Counted from the first letter of the stretch, positions 7,758-17,432 are shown. The stretch is 64,000 bases of DNA from Pseudomonas oryzihabitans (GCF_024652905.1 NZ_CP102428.1:322501-386500), one strand, 5' to 3'. The notes: a model not told the origin generated them from the sequence alone. Numbers and translations are program-made.

Positions 7758-9791
7758 CTAGGACGACGTGGCGGCAGTGAGGCCGGTCAGGGTGTCGGCG
7801 ATGTCCTTGGTGCGGTGGGAGGTCTGGGCGGTGAGGCGACCGGACTCGCGCAGGGCGGCGAGCAGCTCCTGCAGCGATCCCACGTCCTTGGCCTGGCCGG
7901 CGATATGGGCGCCGACCTCGCTGATGGCGCGGGACAGCTGGTCGATGTCGGCCCCGATCTCGGCGGCGTTCTTGTGGGTGATGGCCGCGAGGTTGCGTAC
8001 CTCGTCGGCCACCACCGCGAAGCCCCGACCGCTTTCGCCGGCGCGCGCCGCCTCGATGGCCGCGTTGAGCGCCAGCAGGTTGGTCTGGCCGGCGATCTGC
8101 TGGATCACCTGGACGATGGACTGGATGCGCAGGCTCGACTGGCTCAGCTCGTTGGCGCTGCGCACCACCTCCTCGGCCTGGTCGGTGAGGTTCTGCACGG
8201 TGCCGTCGGCCTGGCGGGTGACTTCGCCCTGCTGCAGGATGTTGCCGGCCAGATCGTCCATGCTGCTGTGCAGTTCGCCGGAGTAGTGCCGCAGCTGCTC
8301 ACCGATCTCCTGGCGACTCTGGTGGGCCTGGCGCAGGACCTGGCCGAGATCGGCGAGGCCGCCGAACACCGCCTGGATGGAGTCGTCGAGGCCCTGGGCA
8401 TCCACGATGCCGGTGAAGTTCTGCCGCTTGAATTCGTCGATCTGGTTGACCACCACCTGGCTCAGGCCCGCCAGCTTCTTGATCTGTCGCCGTAGGAAGA
8501 AGGCCTTGAATTCGCCGTAGTGGGCGGCGAAGTTGTCGACATAGTCGTCGCGGAAGGGGGCGCCTTCGGGGGTGCGGAAAAAGAACACCGCGGTGAGGGT
8601 CTGGTTGAGATTGAGGCCAAGGATCTCGCCAAAGGTGGAAAAGCCCACCACCGGCGTCTGGCCGAACACCTCGCCCATGCGCGGCAGCTCGGCGCCGTTG
8701 TTGGCGCGGCGCAGGATGCAGTCGTTGAGCACGCCCACCAGCGGGGTGCCGCTCTTGCCCTGCAGGAAGCGGGCGAAGTCCTGGCGGGTGGTGTCCACCA
8801 GGGAGGTGCGCTTGACCATCACCAGCTCCTCACCGGGCGCCACGTCGCAGAACAGGTGGATGCGCTCGCGCTCGTAGTCGATGCGGGCGATGGAGCGAAC
8901 GAACAGCTCCTCGCCGACGCGGATGGCGAAGGAGTAGTCCGCCAGGCGCTGTTCCAGCTGGTCCGCGCGGCAACTCAGGGCCTCGCAGAGGGCGGCCACC
9001 ATGCTCTTGATCTGGCCGCGGCTGTCGACCACCTGGCTGATGTAGCGTTCTTCCAGGGAGGCGGTGAGGACATTGAGGCTGAGCGGCGTGGCGCTGAAAT
9101 TCTGGCTCTTGAACACCCCGAAGCGGGTGTTCCTGGCCATCTTCAGAAAGACCAGCTGGGCGTGGTTTTCATAGGCCTTGCGGCCATCGTGCAGCAGCGT
9201 CTGGCGGAAGTCGCCCTTGCCGCCGGCGGAACCGCCGACGAACAGGCAGGGGAAGCGACCGGACTCGTACAGCGCCTCCATGAAGAAGGATTCCGAGGCG
9301 GACAGGCCATCGAACAGCACGAAGGCCAGGGTATCGCGGTGATCGATGGGCGTGCGCACCTGCAGGTGCTTGAGCGACTCGGTCAGGCGGGCCAGGCGTT
9401 CCTTCATGCTGCGCCGCGGTCCGCCACGGCGGATGTCCTCGCTGTCGAGCGGCACGTGCACCACCTCGGCCGAGGCGATCACCGAGGCGTCGAAGAATTG
9501 CAGCACCAGCCGGTCCCAGGCGCCATCGACGGCGCAGTACAGGCGCTGTTCGCTGCCGCAGAGTTCGCCGGAGGTGGTACACAGGCTGATGGAGGCTTCG
9601 GGAAAGCGGGCCACCAGTTGCCGGGCGATGACGTCCAGGTCCAGGTGCGGCGAGACGAAGCCGGTGATGAAGGTAGGCTGGAGGGCGACGCCGCCAAGGC
9701 GGTCGCCTAGTTCGCGGGCGGAGCAGGTCAGGCTGAACACGCCACTACCGCCCAGGCGGGCGCGCGCGCCGAAGCGTTGCAGAAACCCCAT
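7758..9791 (-). CDS. Soluble chemoreceptor: FIST sensor domains joined to an MCP signalling domain
   Basis: This 677-residue protein has no membrane segment. The N-terminal half matches the FIST_N and FIST_C sensor pair (about residues 30-370; [26 protein letters not shown] and [18 protein letters not shown]). The C-terminal half is a long coiled coil with the chemoreceptor hairpin tip ([31 protein letters not shown], ~residues 570-605). FIST domains are proposed to sense small ligands such as amino acids. It should sit in a cytoplasmic CheA/CheW array. No C-terminal CheR-docking pentapeptide is seen (ends LTAATSS). It is a single-gene unit. Confidence 0.9.
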   Translation of the reverse strand: MGFLQRFGARARLGGSGVFSLTCSARELGDRLGGVALQPTFITGFVSPHLDLDVIARQLVARFPEASISLCTTSGELCGSEQRLYCAVDGAWDRLVLQFFDASVIASAEVVHVPLDSEDIRRGGPRRSMKERLARLTESLKHLQVRTPIDHRDTLAFVLFDGLSASESFFMEALYESGRFPCLFVGGSAGGKGDFRQTLLHDGRKAYENHAQLVFLKMARNTRFGVFKSQNFSATPLSLNVLTASLEERYISQVVDSRGQIKSMVAALCEALSCRADQLEQRLADYSFAIRVGEELFVRSIARIDYERERIHLFCDVAPGEELVMVKRTSLVDTTRQDFARFLQGKSGTPLVGVLNDCILRRANNGAELPRMGEVFGQTPVVGFSTFGEILGLNLNQTLTAVFFFRTPEGAPFRDDYVDNFAAHYGEFKAFFLRRQIKKLAGLSQVVVNQIDEFKRQNFTGIVDAQGLDDSIQAVFGGLADLGQVLRQAHQSRQEIGEQLRHYSGELHSSMDDLAGNILQQGEVTRQADGTVQNLTDQAEEVVRSANELSQSSLRIQSIVQVIQQIAGQTNLLALNAAIEAARAGESGRGFAVVADEVRNLAAITHKNAAEIGADIDQLSRAISEVGAHIAGQAKDVGSLQELLAALRESGRLTAQTSHRTKDIADTLTGLTAATSS

Positions 9792-10035
9792 GATTGTTCC
9801 TCTTGTGGGCAGGCTGGGAAAGGGAGCTCACCCAGGCATCGGCGCCGTTGGCGGCGGCTTGATAGGGGCGTGCGCTCAGGCCGCAGGCAAGCGGGCAACG
9901 GCATCAGAGGGCGAAAGGAGGCCGAGGCTCTGGCACGAGCCTTGGCGCGATAAGGATCGCGGCGGACGCCTTGAGGACAGTCTGACCCAGGCGACCGGCG
10001 GTCATGACGGACGCGGAGAACGGAGCGCGGCTGGA

Positions 10036-10458
10036 CTAGTCCTGTTCGCCGTGCTCGGCGAAGGCCTCGGCGCCGGTCAGCCGACGACGCGAGTGCCCGA
10101 AGCAGTACCAGGCTGGCTGTTCCTCGATGAAGATCTCGCTGTCCAGCACCCAGTCCTCGCCCTCGAGCAGGCCTACCGGTATGGCGTAGTGCGGCTCGGC
10201 CTTGAGGCGATAGAACAGATGGGTGCCACAGTGGCTACAAAAGCCACGCTCCGCCCAGTCGGACGAGGCATGCACCATCAGGGCGTCGCTACCGCCGATC
10301 ACGGGAGGCTGGGTGCATTCCACCGCCAGCAGCGGGCCACCGCTCCAGCGACGACAGGTTCGGCAATGGCAGGCGGATACGTGGGCGTTGTCGAGACGGC
10401 AATCCAACTGGACGGCGCCGCACAGGCACTGGCCGTGACGTTCGAGGGGAAGGGACAT
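10036..10458 (-). CDS. GFA-family zinc protein (CENP-V/GFA domain)
   Basis: This 140-residue protein has the GFA zinc-binding pattern: CLCGAV near residue 12, CHCRTCRRWSGG near residue 32, and CSHCGTHLFY near residue 79. The family is named after glutathione-dependent formaldehyde-activating enzyme, but most members have no established substrate, so no reaction is assigned. It is flanked by gaps of 93 and 244 bp and is probably monocistronic. Confidence 0.85.
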   Translation of the reverse strand: MSLPLERHGQCLCGAVQLDCRLDNAHVSACHCRTCRRWSGGPLLAVECTQPPVIGGSDALMVHASSDWAERGFCSHCGTHLFYRLKAEPHYAIPVGLLEGEDWVLDSEIFIEEQPAWYCFGHSRRRLTGAEAFAEHGEQD

Positions 10459-10551
10459 GGCGCTATCCTCGGGAGGCAGGAAGTCTGCAGGATAGCCGGT
10501 TGGGCGCAGGGAAGGGCGGTGCCCCCGCCGCGAGCGGGAGCACCGGCGCGA

Positions 10552-10833
10552 TCAATCCTCGCGGCTGGTGACTTCCACCAGGTGATAGCCGAACTGGGTC
10601 TTTACCGGACCCTGGACCTGGTGCAGCGGGGCGCTGAACACCACGGTGTCGAATTCCTTGACCATCTGGCCCGGGCGGAAGGTGCCCAGGTCGCCGCCCT
10701 GACGGCTGGAGGGGCAGCTGGAGTTGTCCTTGGCCACCTGGGCGAAGTCGGCGCCCCCTTCGATGGCGGCTTTGAGTTCGTTGCACTTGTCTTCGCTGGA
10801 AACCAGGATGTGGCGGGCAGAGGCTTTGGCCAT
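10552..10833 (-). CDS. ppiC: Parvulin-type peptidyl-prolyl cis-trans isomerase C
   Basis: This 93-residue protein is a single parvulin domain with no signal peptide and thus cytoplasmic. Typical segments are ASARHILVSSEDKCNELK at the start, GGDLGTFRPGQMVKEFD in the middle and TQFGYHLVEV at the end. Length matches E. coli PpiC (93 residues). The start MAKASARHIL at 10833 follows an AGGAGT site; the reading frame stays open far upstream but without family similarity. Confidence 0.95.
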   Translation of the reverse strand: MAKASARHILVSSEDKCNELKAAIEGGADFAQVAKDNSSCPSSRQGGDLGTFRPGQMVKEFDTVVFSAPLHQVQGPVKTQFGYHLVEVTSRED

Positions 10834-10986
10834 GGGAGAGACTCCTGTTGAATGAGCGGGCGAGCCTACTCCAATCACCCCTGCAAGCAAACTGCCATCC
10901 GTTCCTCGGCTGGCGAGCCGTTTGGGTTGCGCCCCGGGTGCCGGGCGGGTAAATAGCGCTTCCCTGTTTTCCGGATCGGCCCGCCC

Positions 10987-11835
10987 ATGCCTCGCCTTCT
11001 TGCCTTTTCCCTGCTGCTGACCACAGGCCTGCTGGCCGATGTCGCCCTGGCGGCGACGCCCGAGGAGGCACGGCTGGTCAGTCTGATCAACGCCTATCGC
11101 GCCGCGCCCCAGGGCTGCCCCGGCGTGCGCGCCGCCGCGCCCCTTGCCGCCGACAGTCGCCTGGCCGCCGTCCGGCTGAGCGGCCGGGATCGCCTGCAGA
11201 GCGATCTGCGCGCCGCGGGCTACCAGGCGTCGGCGGTGCAGGTGATCATGCTGGCGGGCGCGCCCACCGCCCAGGCGGCCATGGCCGGGCTGCGCCAGCA
11301 GTACTGCCGGCCGCTGGCCAGCAACGACTATGCCCAGATCGGGGTGAGTCAGCAGGGACCACGCTGGCAGCTGGTGCTGGCGCGCCCGGTGGTGAGCGCC
11401 GGACTGGGTGACTGGCAGAGCGCCGGTAAGGCCGTCCTGGCCGAGGTCAATCGCGCCCGGGCCCAGGCCCGCACCTGCGGTACCCGGCGCTTCGCCGCCA
11501 CCGCGCCGCTGCGCTGGAGTCCGGCCCTGGCCAATGCCGCCCTGGCCCACAGTCAGGACATGGCCGGCCGCGACTACTTCTCCCACACGGCGCCCGGCGG
11601 CGGCACCGTGGCCGAGCGGGTGGCCAAGCAGGGCTACGGCTGGACTCGGATCGGTGAGAACATCGCCGCCGGTGCCGGTTCGGTCACCCAGGCCATGCAG
11701 GGCTGGTTGGCCAGCCCGGGGCACTGCGCCAACCTGATGAATCCGGAGTTCACCGAGATGGGGGCGGCCTACGCCCTGAATCCGCGCAGCACCCACAGTC
11801 TCTACTGGACCCAGGTGTTCGGTCGGCCGCGCTAG
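10987..11835 (+). CDS. Secreted CAP-domain (SCP/PR-1-like) protein
   Basis: This 282-residue protein has a Sec signal peptide (MPRLLAFSLLLTTGLLADVALA, cut near residue 22). The C-terminal CAP domain (~150-282) shows the usual histidines and motifs: ALAHSQDMAGRDYFSHTAP, IGENIAAGAG and SPGHCANLMNPEFTEMGAAY. The region at ~25-140 is a degenerate N-terminal part without a family match I recognise. Bacterial CAP proteins are extracytoplasmic and their function is mostly unknown. The gene is convergent with the VOC gene and the two overlap by 4 bp at the stops. Confidence 0.88.
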   Translation: MPRLLAFSLLLTTGLLADVALAATPEEARLVSLINAYRAAPQGCPGVRAAAPLAADSRLAAVRLSGRDRLQSDLRAAGYQASAVQVIMLAGAPTAQAAMAGLRQQYCRPLASNDYAQIGVSQQGPRWQLVLARPVVSAGLGDWQSAGKAVLAEVNRARAQARTCGTRRFAATAPLRWSPALANAALAHSQDMAGRDYFSHTAPGGGTVAERVAKQGYGWTRIGENIAAGAGSVTQAMQGWLASPGHCANLMNPEFTEMGAAYALNPRSTHSLYWTQVFGRPR

Positions 11836-12215
11836 GTCGGGTACTCGGCGATCTCGATCAGGTTGAGATCGGGATCGCGGACATAGACCGAACGGATCGG
11901 TCCGGTCGCGCCGGTGCGTGCCACCGGGCCTTCCAGGATCGGCCAGCCTTCGCGTTGGAGATGGGCGATCACGGCGTCCAGCGACTGGCGGGCGATAAAG
12001 CAGAGGTCGAGGGCGCCCGGCGCCGGCAGGTGCGCCTTGGGTTCGAATTCGTGCCCCCGCTCGTGCAGGTTGATCTTCTGGTTGCCATAGCGCAGCGCCT
12101 TGCGCCCCGCACCGAATACCTCCAGGCGCATGCCCAGCACCCGGGTGTAGAAATCCTCGCAGGCGGCGAGGTCCGTGGTGGTCAGGACCAGATGATCCAG
12201 ACGATCGATCAGCAT
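11832..12215 (-). CDS. VOC-family protein (glyoxalase/bleomycin-resistance/dioxygenase fold)
   Basis: This 127-residue protein is one VOC module of two beta-alpha-beta-beta-beta repeats. It begins with IDRLDHLVLTTTDLAACEDFY and ends YVRDPDLNLIEIAEY. Possible metal ligands are His8, Glu near residue 50 and the terminal Glu. Similar small VOC proteins are often annotated as virulence proteins or glyoxalases without a proven substrate. The stop overlaps the stop of the convergent CAP gene. Confidence 0.85.
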   Translation of the reverse strand: MLIDRLDHLVLTTTDLAACEDFYTRVLGMRLEVFGAGRKALRYGNQKINLHERGHEFEPKAHLPAPGALDLCFIARQSLDAVIAHLQREGWPILEGPVARTGATGPIRSVYVRDPDLNLIEIAEYPT

Positions 12216-12273
12216 GGCGGTCTCCGCGACCGGACTGGCCTTTCACTGTGCCAGTCCCGGGCGCGGCGCACCA

Positions 12274-12609
12274 TCACTTGGCGTGGGCCTTGATCCAGCG
12301 ATTGAGCTGATCGATCTCCTTCTGCTGGGCCTGGATGATGTCCTCGGCCAGCGTGCGCATCTCCGGGTCCTTGCCGTGCTGGAGCTGGTAGCGGGCCATG
12401 TCGACGGCGCCCTCATGGTGGGCCAGCATGCCCTTGGCGAAGGCCAGATCCGGATCCTTGGCCTTGAGGCCTTCTTCCATGCCCTGGTGCATGGCCTCCA
12501 TGCTCTTCTGCATATCCTGGTGGTTCTGGTGCTGGGTTTCGGCGGCCTGGGCGACGCCGCCCGCCAGTAGGGTGAGGGCGAGCAGGATGGAGGAAAGGAC
12601 GATACGCAT
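12274..12609 (-). CDS. Periplasmic DUF305 protein, probably copper-induced
   Basis: This 111-residue protein has a signal peptide (cut near VAQA-AE, residue ~22) and a helical DUF305 core rich in His and Met: HQNHQDMQKSMEAMHQGMEEG, then MLAHHEGAVDMARYQLQHG. Such residues suit copper or silver binding, and a DUF305 protein of Synechocystis (CopM) binds copper. The upstream promoter has the over-long 19-bp spacer of MerR-family targets with a CueR-like dyad, which supports a metal-response role. AGGAGT precedes the ATG. Metal specificity is inferred. Confidence 0.85.
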   Translation of the reverse strand: MRIVLSSILLALTLLAGGVAQAAETQHQNHQDMQKSMEAMHQGMEEGLKAKDPDLAFAKGMLAHHEGAVDMARYQLQHGKDPEMRTLAEDIIQAQQKEIDQLNRWIKAHAK

Positions 12610-13026
12610 GTTCGGACTCCTGACTGGGCTGATGACGCCGAGGCTAGAGCTTGCCCCTGGGGTAAGGTCAAATCATCCGGCGCGTTTCGCTCGGAGCCGG
12701 CGCCGGGTAAAAGGTTTCGCGATGTTTTGTCGCAGCGCCAGGCGGTCAGCGCGCTGAACCCTGGGCGAAAAAGCGACGCCGATCAGGCAGTTGGCCGCTT
12801 CGACCAGACGATCGCCATCACTGGGCGCAACTGCGAGAGGTTGTGATGGTCCGACGCAGCAGCGTAGAATTTTTACTACATCCAATTCCAATCCCTACCT
12901 ACAGCAGACTTCTCGCTCGCGACCCGGCGTCGCAGGCGGGCCAAGCCTTTGCTCGTGGGTTTTCGTCGTCGGCTTTCTGACCGGAAGTCGCTATCCACCC
13001 CTTCGCTCTGGAGTAGAAGACCCCCC
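12610..13026. other. Divergent region between the DUF305 gene and sotB, gene-free
   Basis: These 417 bp have no credible gene on either strand. The left edge holds the CueR-like promoter of the DUF305 gene (12641-12671). A sigma-70-like promoter toward sotB is possible: TTGTGA (12841-12846), 18 bp, TAGAAT (12865-12870), leaving a ~150-base leader. Confidence 0.5.
12641..12671 (-). promoter_or_regulatory. CueR/MerR-type promoter with 19-bp spacer
   Basis: Read on the minus strand, TTGACC (-35, 12671-12666) and TAGCCT (-10, 12646-12641) are 19 bp apart, the hallmark of MerR-family promoters. The spacer region holds the near-dyad ACCTTACCCC-A-GGGGCAAGCT (8 of 10 pairs), like CueR operators (ACCTTCCC...GGAAGGT class). 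It drives the DUF305 gene, whose ATG is ~32 bp downstream of the -10. Confidence 0.65.
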
Positions 13027-14217
13027 ATGGATGCTACCGCCGAAGCCCGGAAGCCCAGCTGGTCCGGTGTCATCGCCCTGGCCCTGGCCGCCTTCATCTT
13101 CAACACCACGGAATTCGTCCCGGTGGCGCTGCTCAGCGACATCGGTCGCAGCTTCGACATGCGTCCCTCGCAGGTCGGGCTGATGCTGACCATTTACGCC
13201 TGGGTGGTCGCCCTGATGTCGCTGCCGATGATGCTCGCCACGCGCTCCATCGAGCGGCGGCGGCTACTGATGTTCGTCTTCGCGGTGTTCGTCGCCTGCC
13301 ACGGCCTGTCCGGGGTGGCCTGGAGCTTCGAGGTGCTGGTGGCCAGTCGCATCGGCATCGCCTTCTCCCATGCGGTGTTCTGGTCGATCACCGCCTCGCT
13401 GGCGGTGCGCATTGCCCCGGCCGGCAAGCAGACCCAGGCGCTCGGCCTGCTGGCTACCGGTACCTGCCTGGCCATGGTGCTGGGCATCCCATTAGGCCGG
13501 GTGCTGGGCGAATTGCTGGGCTGGCGCTACACCTTCGTCGCCATCGCGGCGCTGGCGGTGGGCACGGTGCTCTGGCTGGCGCGCAACCTGCCGCTGCTGC
13601 CCAGCGAGAATTCCGGTTCCCTGGCCAGCCTGCCGGTATTGTTCAAGCGCCCCGCGCTGCTGTGCATCTACCTGCTCACCACCCTGGTGGTGACCGCCCA
13701 TTTCACCGGCTACAGCTATATCGAGCCCTTCGCCGTGGAAGTGGCGGGCATGGGCGGCATGCAGATCACCGCCTTGCTGCTGCTGTTCGGCGGTTCCGGG
13801 GTCATAGGTTCGCTGCTGTTCAGCCGCTACAGCCTGAGATTCCCCAATGGCTTTCTGGTCGCGGCCATCGCCGGCATCGCCTTGTCGCTGCTGTTGCTGC
13901 TGCCCTTCGCCTGGAAGAGCTTCATGCTGGAAGGCCTGAGCGTGGTCTGGGGCATCGCCATCATGAGTTTCGGCCTGGCGCTGCAAGCCAAGGTACTGGC
14001 CCTGGCCAAGGACGCCACGGACGTCGCCATGGCGCTGTTCTCCGGCATTTACAACGTCGGCATCGGCGGCGGCGCCCTGTTGGGCAGCGTGGTGGGGACC
14101 CATGTCGGCATGCCCTACGTCGGCCTGGTCGGCGGTAGCCTGGCGGTGGCCGGCCTGCTGTTCGCGGTGTTCATGACCCGCCGCTACGCCGAGCAACTCA
14201 ACGCCAATCCGCTGTAA
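13027..14217 (+). CDS. sotB: MFS sugar efflux transporter (SotB-like)
   Basis: This 396-residue inner-membrane protein has twelve predicted helices. It matches E. coli SotB (YdeA) along its length, including [37 protein letters not shown] and [17 protein letters not shown]. SotB-type carriers export arabinose, IPTG and related sugars; the natural substrate here is unknown. The ATG at 13027 gives the family-standard N-terminus. No good Shine-Dalgarno sequence is seen (GGAG lies about 16 bases upstream). Confidence 0.9.
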   Translation: MDATAEARKPSWSGVIALALAAFIFNTTEFVPVALLSDIGRSFDMRPSQVGLMLTIYAWVVALMSLPMMLATRSIERRRLLMFVFAVFVACHGLSGVAWSFEVLVASRIGIAFSHAVFWSITASLAVRIAPAGKQTQALGLLATGTCLAMVLGIPLGRVLGELLGWRYTFVAIAALAVGTVLWLARNLPLLPSENSGSLASLPVLFKRPALLCIYLLTTLVVTAHFTGYSYIEPFAVEVAGMGGMQITALLLLFGGSGVIGSLLFSRYSLRFPNGFLVAAIAGIALSLLLLLPFAWKSFMLEGLSVVWGIAIMSFGLALQAKVLALAKDATDVAMALFSGIYNVGIGGGALLGSVVGTHVGMPYVGLVGGSLAVAGLLFAVFMTRRYAEQLNANPL

Positions 14218-14374
14218 GGCTTGCGGGCGCCTCCTCGACGAGACGCCCCGGCTACGCGACCCAGGGGTCGCGAACTGTCTACCGGGCCGCGCCCGCCAGT
14301 CGTGGAGCGGCCCGGGACGAAGCGCTAAGCTGCGGGCTCCTGGCGCCTTGGCCAGACTGCCGGATGCGCTCGCC

Positions 14375-14842
14375 ATGAATCGACTGCTGTTCAATCTCTT
14401 TGTCTGGACCAAGGTGCCCATCGCCAAGATCGCCGGCCTGCGCCTGCGCCAGCTGGACGATGCCGGCTGCCAGATACAGGTCACCCATGGCTGGCTGAAC
14501 CAGAATCCTTTCAAGAGCATGTTCTGGGCGGTGGAGGGCATGGCGGCGGAATTTTCCACTGGCATCCTCGCCGACCGGCACATCCGCCGTTCCGGCAGTC
14601 GCTACGCCATGCTGGTGGTGGCCATGAGCGCCCGCTTCACCAAGAAGGCCGTGGGCACCCTCGTCTTTCGCTGCGACCAGGGCGAGGCCATCGCCGAGGT
14701 GCTGCGGCTGGCCCGGGACACGGGCGAGCCCCAGGTGCTGCAACTGCGCAGCGTCGGCACCGACGAGAGTGGCGAGCAGGTGGCGGAATTCTTCTTCACC
14801 TGGAGCTTCAAGGCGCGGATGCCGGTGGCGACGTCTCGGTAA
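14375..14842 (+). CDS. DUF4442 hotdog-fold protein (thioesterase-like)
   Basis: This 155-residue protein has the DUF4442 hotdog fold related to PaaI thioesterases: an N-terminal helix (MNRLLFNLFVWTKVPIAKIAG), NQNPFKSMFWAVEGMAAEFSTG, where acyl-CoA would bind, and a final strand EFFFTWSFKAR. Activity is unproven for the family. The ATG at 14375 is chosen over the in-frame TTG at 14348. It stands alone between sotB and a repeat-bearing gap. Confidence 0.8.
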   Translation: MNRLLFNLFVWTKVPIAKIAGLRLRQLDDAGCQIQVTHGWLNQNPFKSMFWAVEGMAAEFSTGILADRHIRRSGSRYAMLVVAMSARFTKKAVGTLVFRCDQGEAIAEVLRLARDTGEPQVLQLRSVGTDESGEQVAEFFFTWSFKARMPVATSR

Positions 14843-14944
14843 GAGCGGCCGGCCGGTAGCGTGAAAATCGCGTAGCGTTTTCCACGGGCAAGCCCAACGC
14901 AAGACGGTGGAAGGCCGCGCCGTTATCCACCCTCCGCGGCCAAC

Positions 14945-15035
14945 CGCCCCCTCTCCCGGCGGGAAAGGGGGAGAGGCGATCGCGGGTAGGGGTGTCCACG
15001 TTGTTGGGCTTCGCTGCGCTCAGCGCCAACCTACG
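14945..15035. repeat. Interspersed repeats after the DUF4442 gene
   Basis: Two palindromic repeats lie side by side: CCCTCTCCCGGCGGGAAAGGGGGAGAGG (type also found at 40769-40900) near 14949-14976, and the TTGTTGGGCTTCGCTGCGCTC...CCAACCTACG element (15001-15035), whose relatives are at 33209-33241 and 34301-34548. They sit downstream of both convergent genes. Confidence 0.6.
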
Positions 15036-15038
15036 AAA

Positions 15039-17432
15039 CTAACGCCCGAAGCGCCCACCCCGGCGCTCCCCACGCCCCTGACGGCGGCCACCCTTGCCCT
15101 GACCCTTCTCCTGGCCCCGCGGCCGACGGCGGCGCGACAACTCGCGGGTGATGGCGTCGTTGAGCAGGTCGCGATGCTCCTGGCCGCGTTCCAGGGCGGG
15201 AAACAGTTCGGGCAGGCTGCGCGCCAGGTGCAGATAGGTTTCCACCACGTGCAGAGCGCTTTCCAGGCCGGCGAGATCGGTTCCCAGGGGGATGCGCGGC
15301 AGGTCCACCGGCTCGCCCCGGGTCACCAGGCGCAGCCAGCGCTGGGCCTGGCCGCTGGCCGGGCCTTCCAGGCCGCCGCGGATCGGCGTGCAGGCGAAGA
15401 TCCAGCGCAGCTGGAAATCGATGCCGGGCAGGTCGATCAGCTTGATCCACTCGGCCAGTTCCTCGGGCAGCACCGAGACGAAGGCATCGCCATAGTTGAT
15501 GTTGCGGTTGAAGGTCAGCCAGGTGCGCAGCAGGCTGGGCTCTTCCATGAAGTCGGACAGGGCGCGCAGGTGCTCCAGGCTCGGCCGCACCTGGAACTGG
15601 TGCAGGTCTACCGGATCGTCCGGGCTGTGGAACAGCCGCTTGATGTTGCGCAGCACATGGGGTTCCAGCGCGGTGATCTCGCCTTCGGCATGATGGCCGA
15701 AGCGCCCGGCGCGGCCGCCGATCTGCTTGACCTCCTGCACCCGTAGCGGTCGATTCTGCACCCCGTCGAACTTCTCGTCGGTGTAGAAGCACAGGGTATG
15801 GGCCGGCAGGTTGAGGCCCATGCCCACCGCATCGGTGGCCACCATGATCTCGGTCTCGCCGTCACGGAAGCGCCGCGCCTGCTCCCGCCGTACCTCCGGC
15901 GAGAGGGCGCCATAGACCACCGAGACCCGGCGGCCGGCCATTTCCAGCAGGCCCTTGAGTTCCAGCACCAGCCGCCGGCTGAAGGCCACCAGCAGCGACC
16001 CGGGTTCCAGGCGTTCCAGGGTGGTGGCGTGGCGCGCCACCGTGACCGGCGACAGGCGCTTGGTGGGCTTGAGCTCCAGGCGGTCCTCGCACAGGTCGCA
16101 GAGGGTGCGTAGCGAGGGTTCGATCAGCGCCGGACCGGTCATCAGTAGGCGCTTGGTGTGGGCGCTGACCAGGGCATCGACCCAGGCCCAGCCGCGTTGC
16201 GGATCGGCGAGCATCTGCACCTCGTCGACCACCACCACTTCCCATTGCTGGCGGCGGAAGCGGGCAAATTCCTCGACGGTGCAGCAGAAATGGGTGGCAC
16301 CCGGGCGGATGATCTCTTCCTCGCCGGTGACCAGGGAGCAGGGCACACCGAGGGATTCCAGGCGCTCCTGGTTCTCCAGCGCCATCAGCCGCAACGGTGA
16401 CAGGTAGATGGCGTGGGTCACCGCCGCCATGGCTTCGATGGACCTGTGGGTCTTGCCGCTGTTGGTGGGGCCGAGCAGCGCGGTCCAGGTGCGGGTCAGG
16501 CGCCGGGCCGGATAGTTCTGGTGGTACTGGCCGAAGCGCGGATTGTTTTCCAGCAGCACGGCGAAGGCCATCTTCTCGCGCTGCTGGCCCACGGCGTGGC
16601 GCAGGGCGCGACGCAGCTTGTCGCTCTCCAGGCGCATCAGCTCCTGCAGGCGCGGTGTGCCGAGCTGGTGCAGATCGAAGTCCAGGATGTCGGCTTCGCC
16701 CACCAACACGGCGAAACGCTCGCGCAATTCCCCCTCCGCGGTGGCCTTGAGCGCGGCCACATCGGCGTCGCCAAGCAGACGCCCCTGGTTGGCCGCCAGC
16801 CGTCGGGGGATCTCCAGGCGAATGTCCTCGTGGGTCAAGACCACATTGAATCTCAACTCGTGGCGCGTCTCGTTGAGCACCTCCACCGCGCGCGGCAGGA
16901 AGTCGTCCAGGCGGATCAGCGCCTGGGGTACCCGCTCCAGCACGCGCTGGCGATCCTCCTCGGCCATCTCGGCGAAGGGTGCCGCCAGGATGCTCAGCCG
17001 CTCGCGCACGGCATCGCCCAGGCGCTGGCCGACCGCCGCGGCAAAGGTCTCGGCGGAGTCACTGTCGGCCAAGTTCAGTGCCCAGTGCGGTTCGAGCAGC
17101 TCGCTCGCCGCGCCGCCGGTGAAGAGCTTTTCGCTGCCGAAGACGTCCACTGGATAGCCGAAGGTCTTGCTGGCACTGAGCAGTGCCTGGCCCAGCAGAC
17201 GGTCGGGATCGGGCGCACTGCCGGCGGCCACCGCCGCGGCCTCGTCGAGACCCAGCCAGAAGGCCTTGGCGATACGGCCCAGGTGCGGCAGGGGATAACC
17301 CGAGTAGCGTTTGAACCAGAGTTCCTGATGCTGTTGCCTGGCAACGAAGTCGGGATGGGTGCGGCCGGCCCAGTCGAGGAAGCGTTGCAGACGTTCGAGG
17401 CGGCGTTGCTTGCGGAGGCGGTGATCGCTCAT
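15039..17432 (-). CDS. Suv3-like DEAD/DEAH-box RNA helicase
   Basis: This 797-residue superfamily 2 helicase resembles mitochondrial SUPV3L1. Walker A GPTNSGKTH is near residue 325, the DEVQ box (VVVVDEVQMLAD) near 400, and motifs V/VI (IMVATDAVGMGLNLP, QIGGRAGRFG) near 530-580. The first ~300 residues are family-specific, and the C-terminus is a basic Arg/Gly-rich tail (RRRRPRGQEKGQGKGG...) likely to bind RNA. In mitochondria Suv3 works with a 3'-5' exonuclease in RNA decay; a similar role here is inference. It is probably a single-gene unit. Confidence 0.9.
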   Translation of the reverse strand: MSDHRLRKQRRLERLQRFLDWAGRTHPDFVARQQHQELWFKRYSGYPLPHLGRIAKAFWLGLDEAAAVAAGSAPDPDRLLGQALLSASKTFGYPVDVFGSEKLFTGGAASELLEPHWALNLADSDSAETFAAAVGQRLGDAVRERLSILAAPFAEMAEEDRQRVLERVPQALIRLDDFLPRAVEVLNETRHELRFNVVLTHEDIRLEIPRRLAANQGRLLGDADVAALKATAEGELRERFAVLVGEADILDFDLHQLGTPRLQELMRLESDKLRRALRHAVGQQREKMAFAVLLENNPRFGQYHQNYPARRLTRTWTALLGPTNSGKTHRSIEAMAAVTHAIYLSPLRLMALENQERLESLGVPCSLVTGEEEIIRPGATHFCCTVEEFARFRRQQWEVVVVDEVQMLADPQRGWAWVDALVSAHTKRLLMTGPALIEPSLRTLCDLCEDRLELKPTKRLSPVTVARHATTLERLEPGSLLVAFSRRLVLELKGLLEMAGRRVSVVYGALSPEVRREQARRFRDGETEIMVATDAVGMGLNLPAHTLCFYTDEKFDGVQNRPLRVQEVKQIGGRAGRFGHHAEGEITALEPHVLRNIKRLFHSPDDPVDLHQFQVRPSLEHLRALSDFMEEPSLLRTWLTFNRNINYGDAFVSVLPEELAEWIKLIDLPGIDFQLRWIFACTPIRGGLEGPASGQAQRWLRLVTRGEPVDLPRIPLGTDLAGLESALHVVETYLHLARSLPELFPALERGQEHRDLLNDAITRELSRRRRPRGQEKGQGKGGRRQGRGERRGGRFGR

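Noticed and set aside
10552-12246. A single 564-codon minus-strand frame that includes PpiC at its end.
   Set aside because: Only the last 93 codons look like protein; the rest runs through the CAP and VOC genes in a wrong frame. PpiC has its own start and ribosome binding site at 10833.
12673-12891. A 72-codon minus-strand frame upstream of sotB.
   Set aside because: No ribosome binding site, odd composition and overlap with the likely promoter of sotB.
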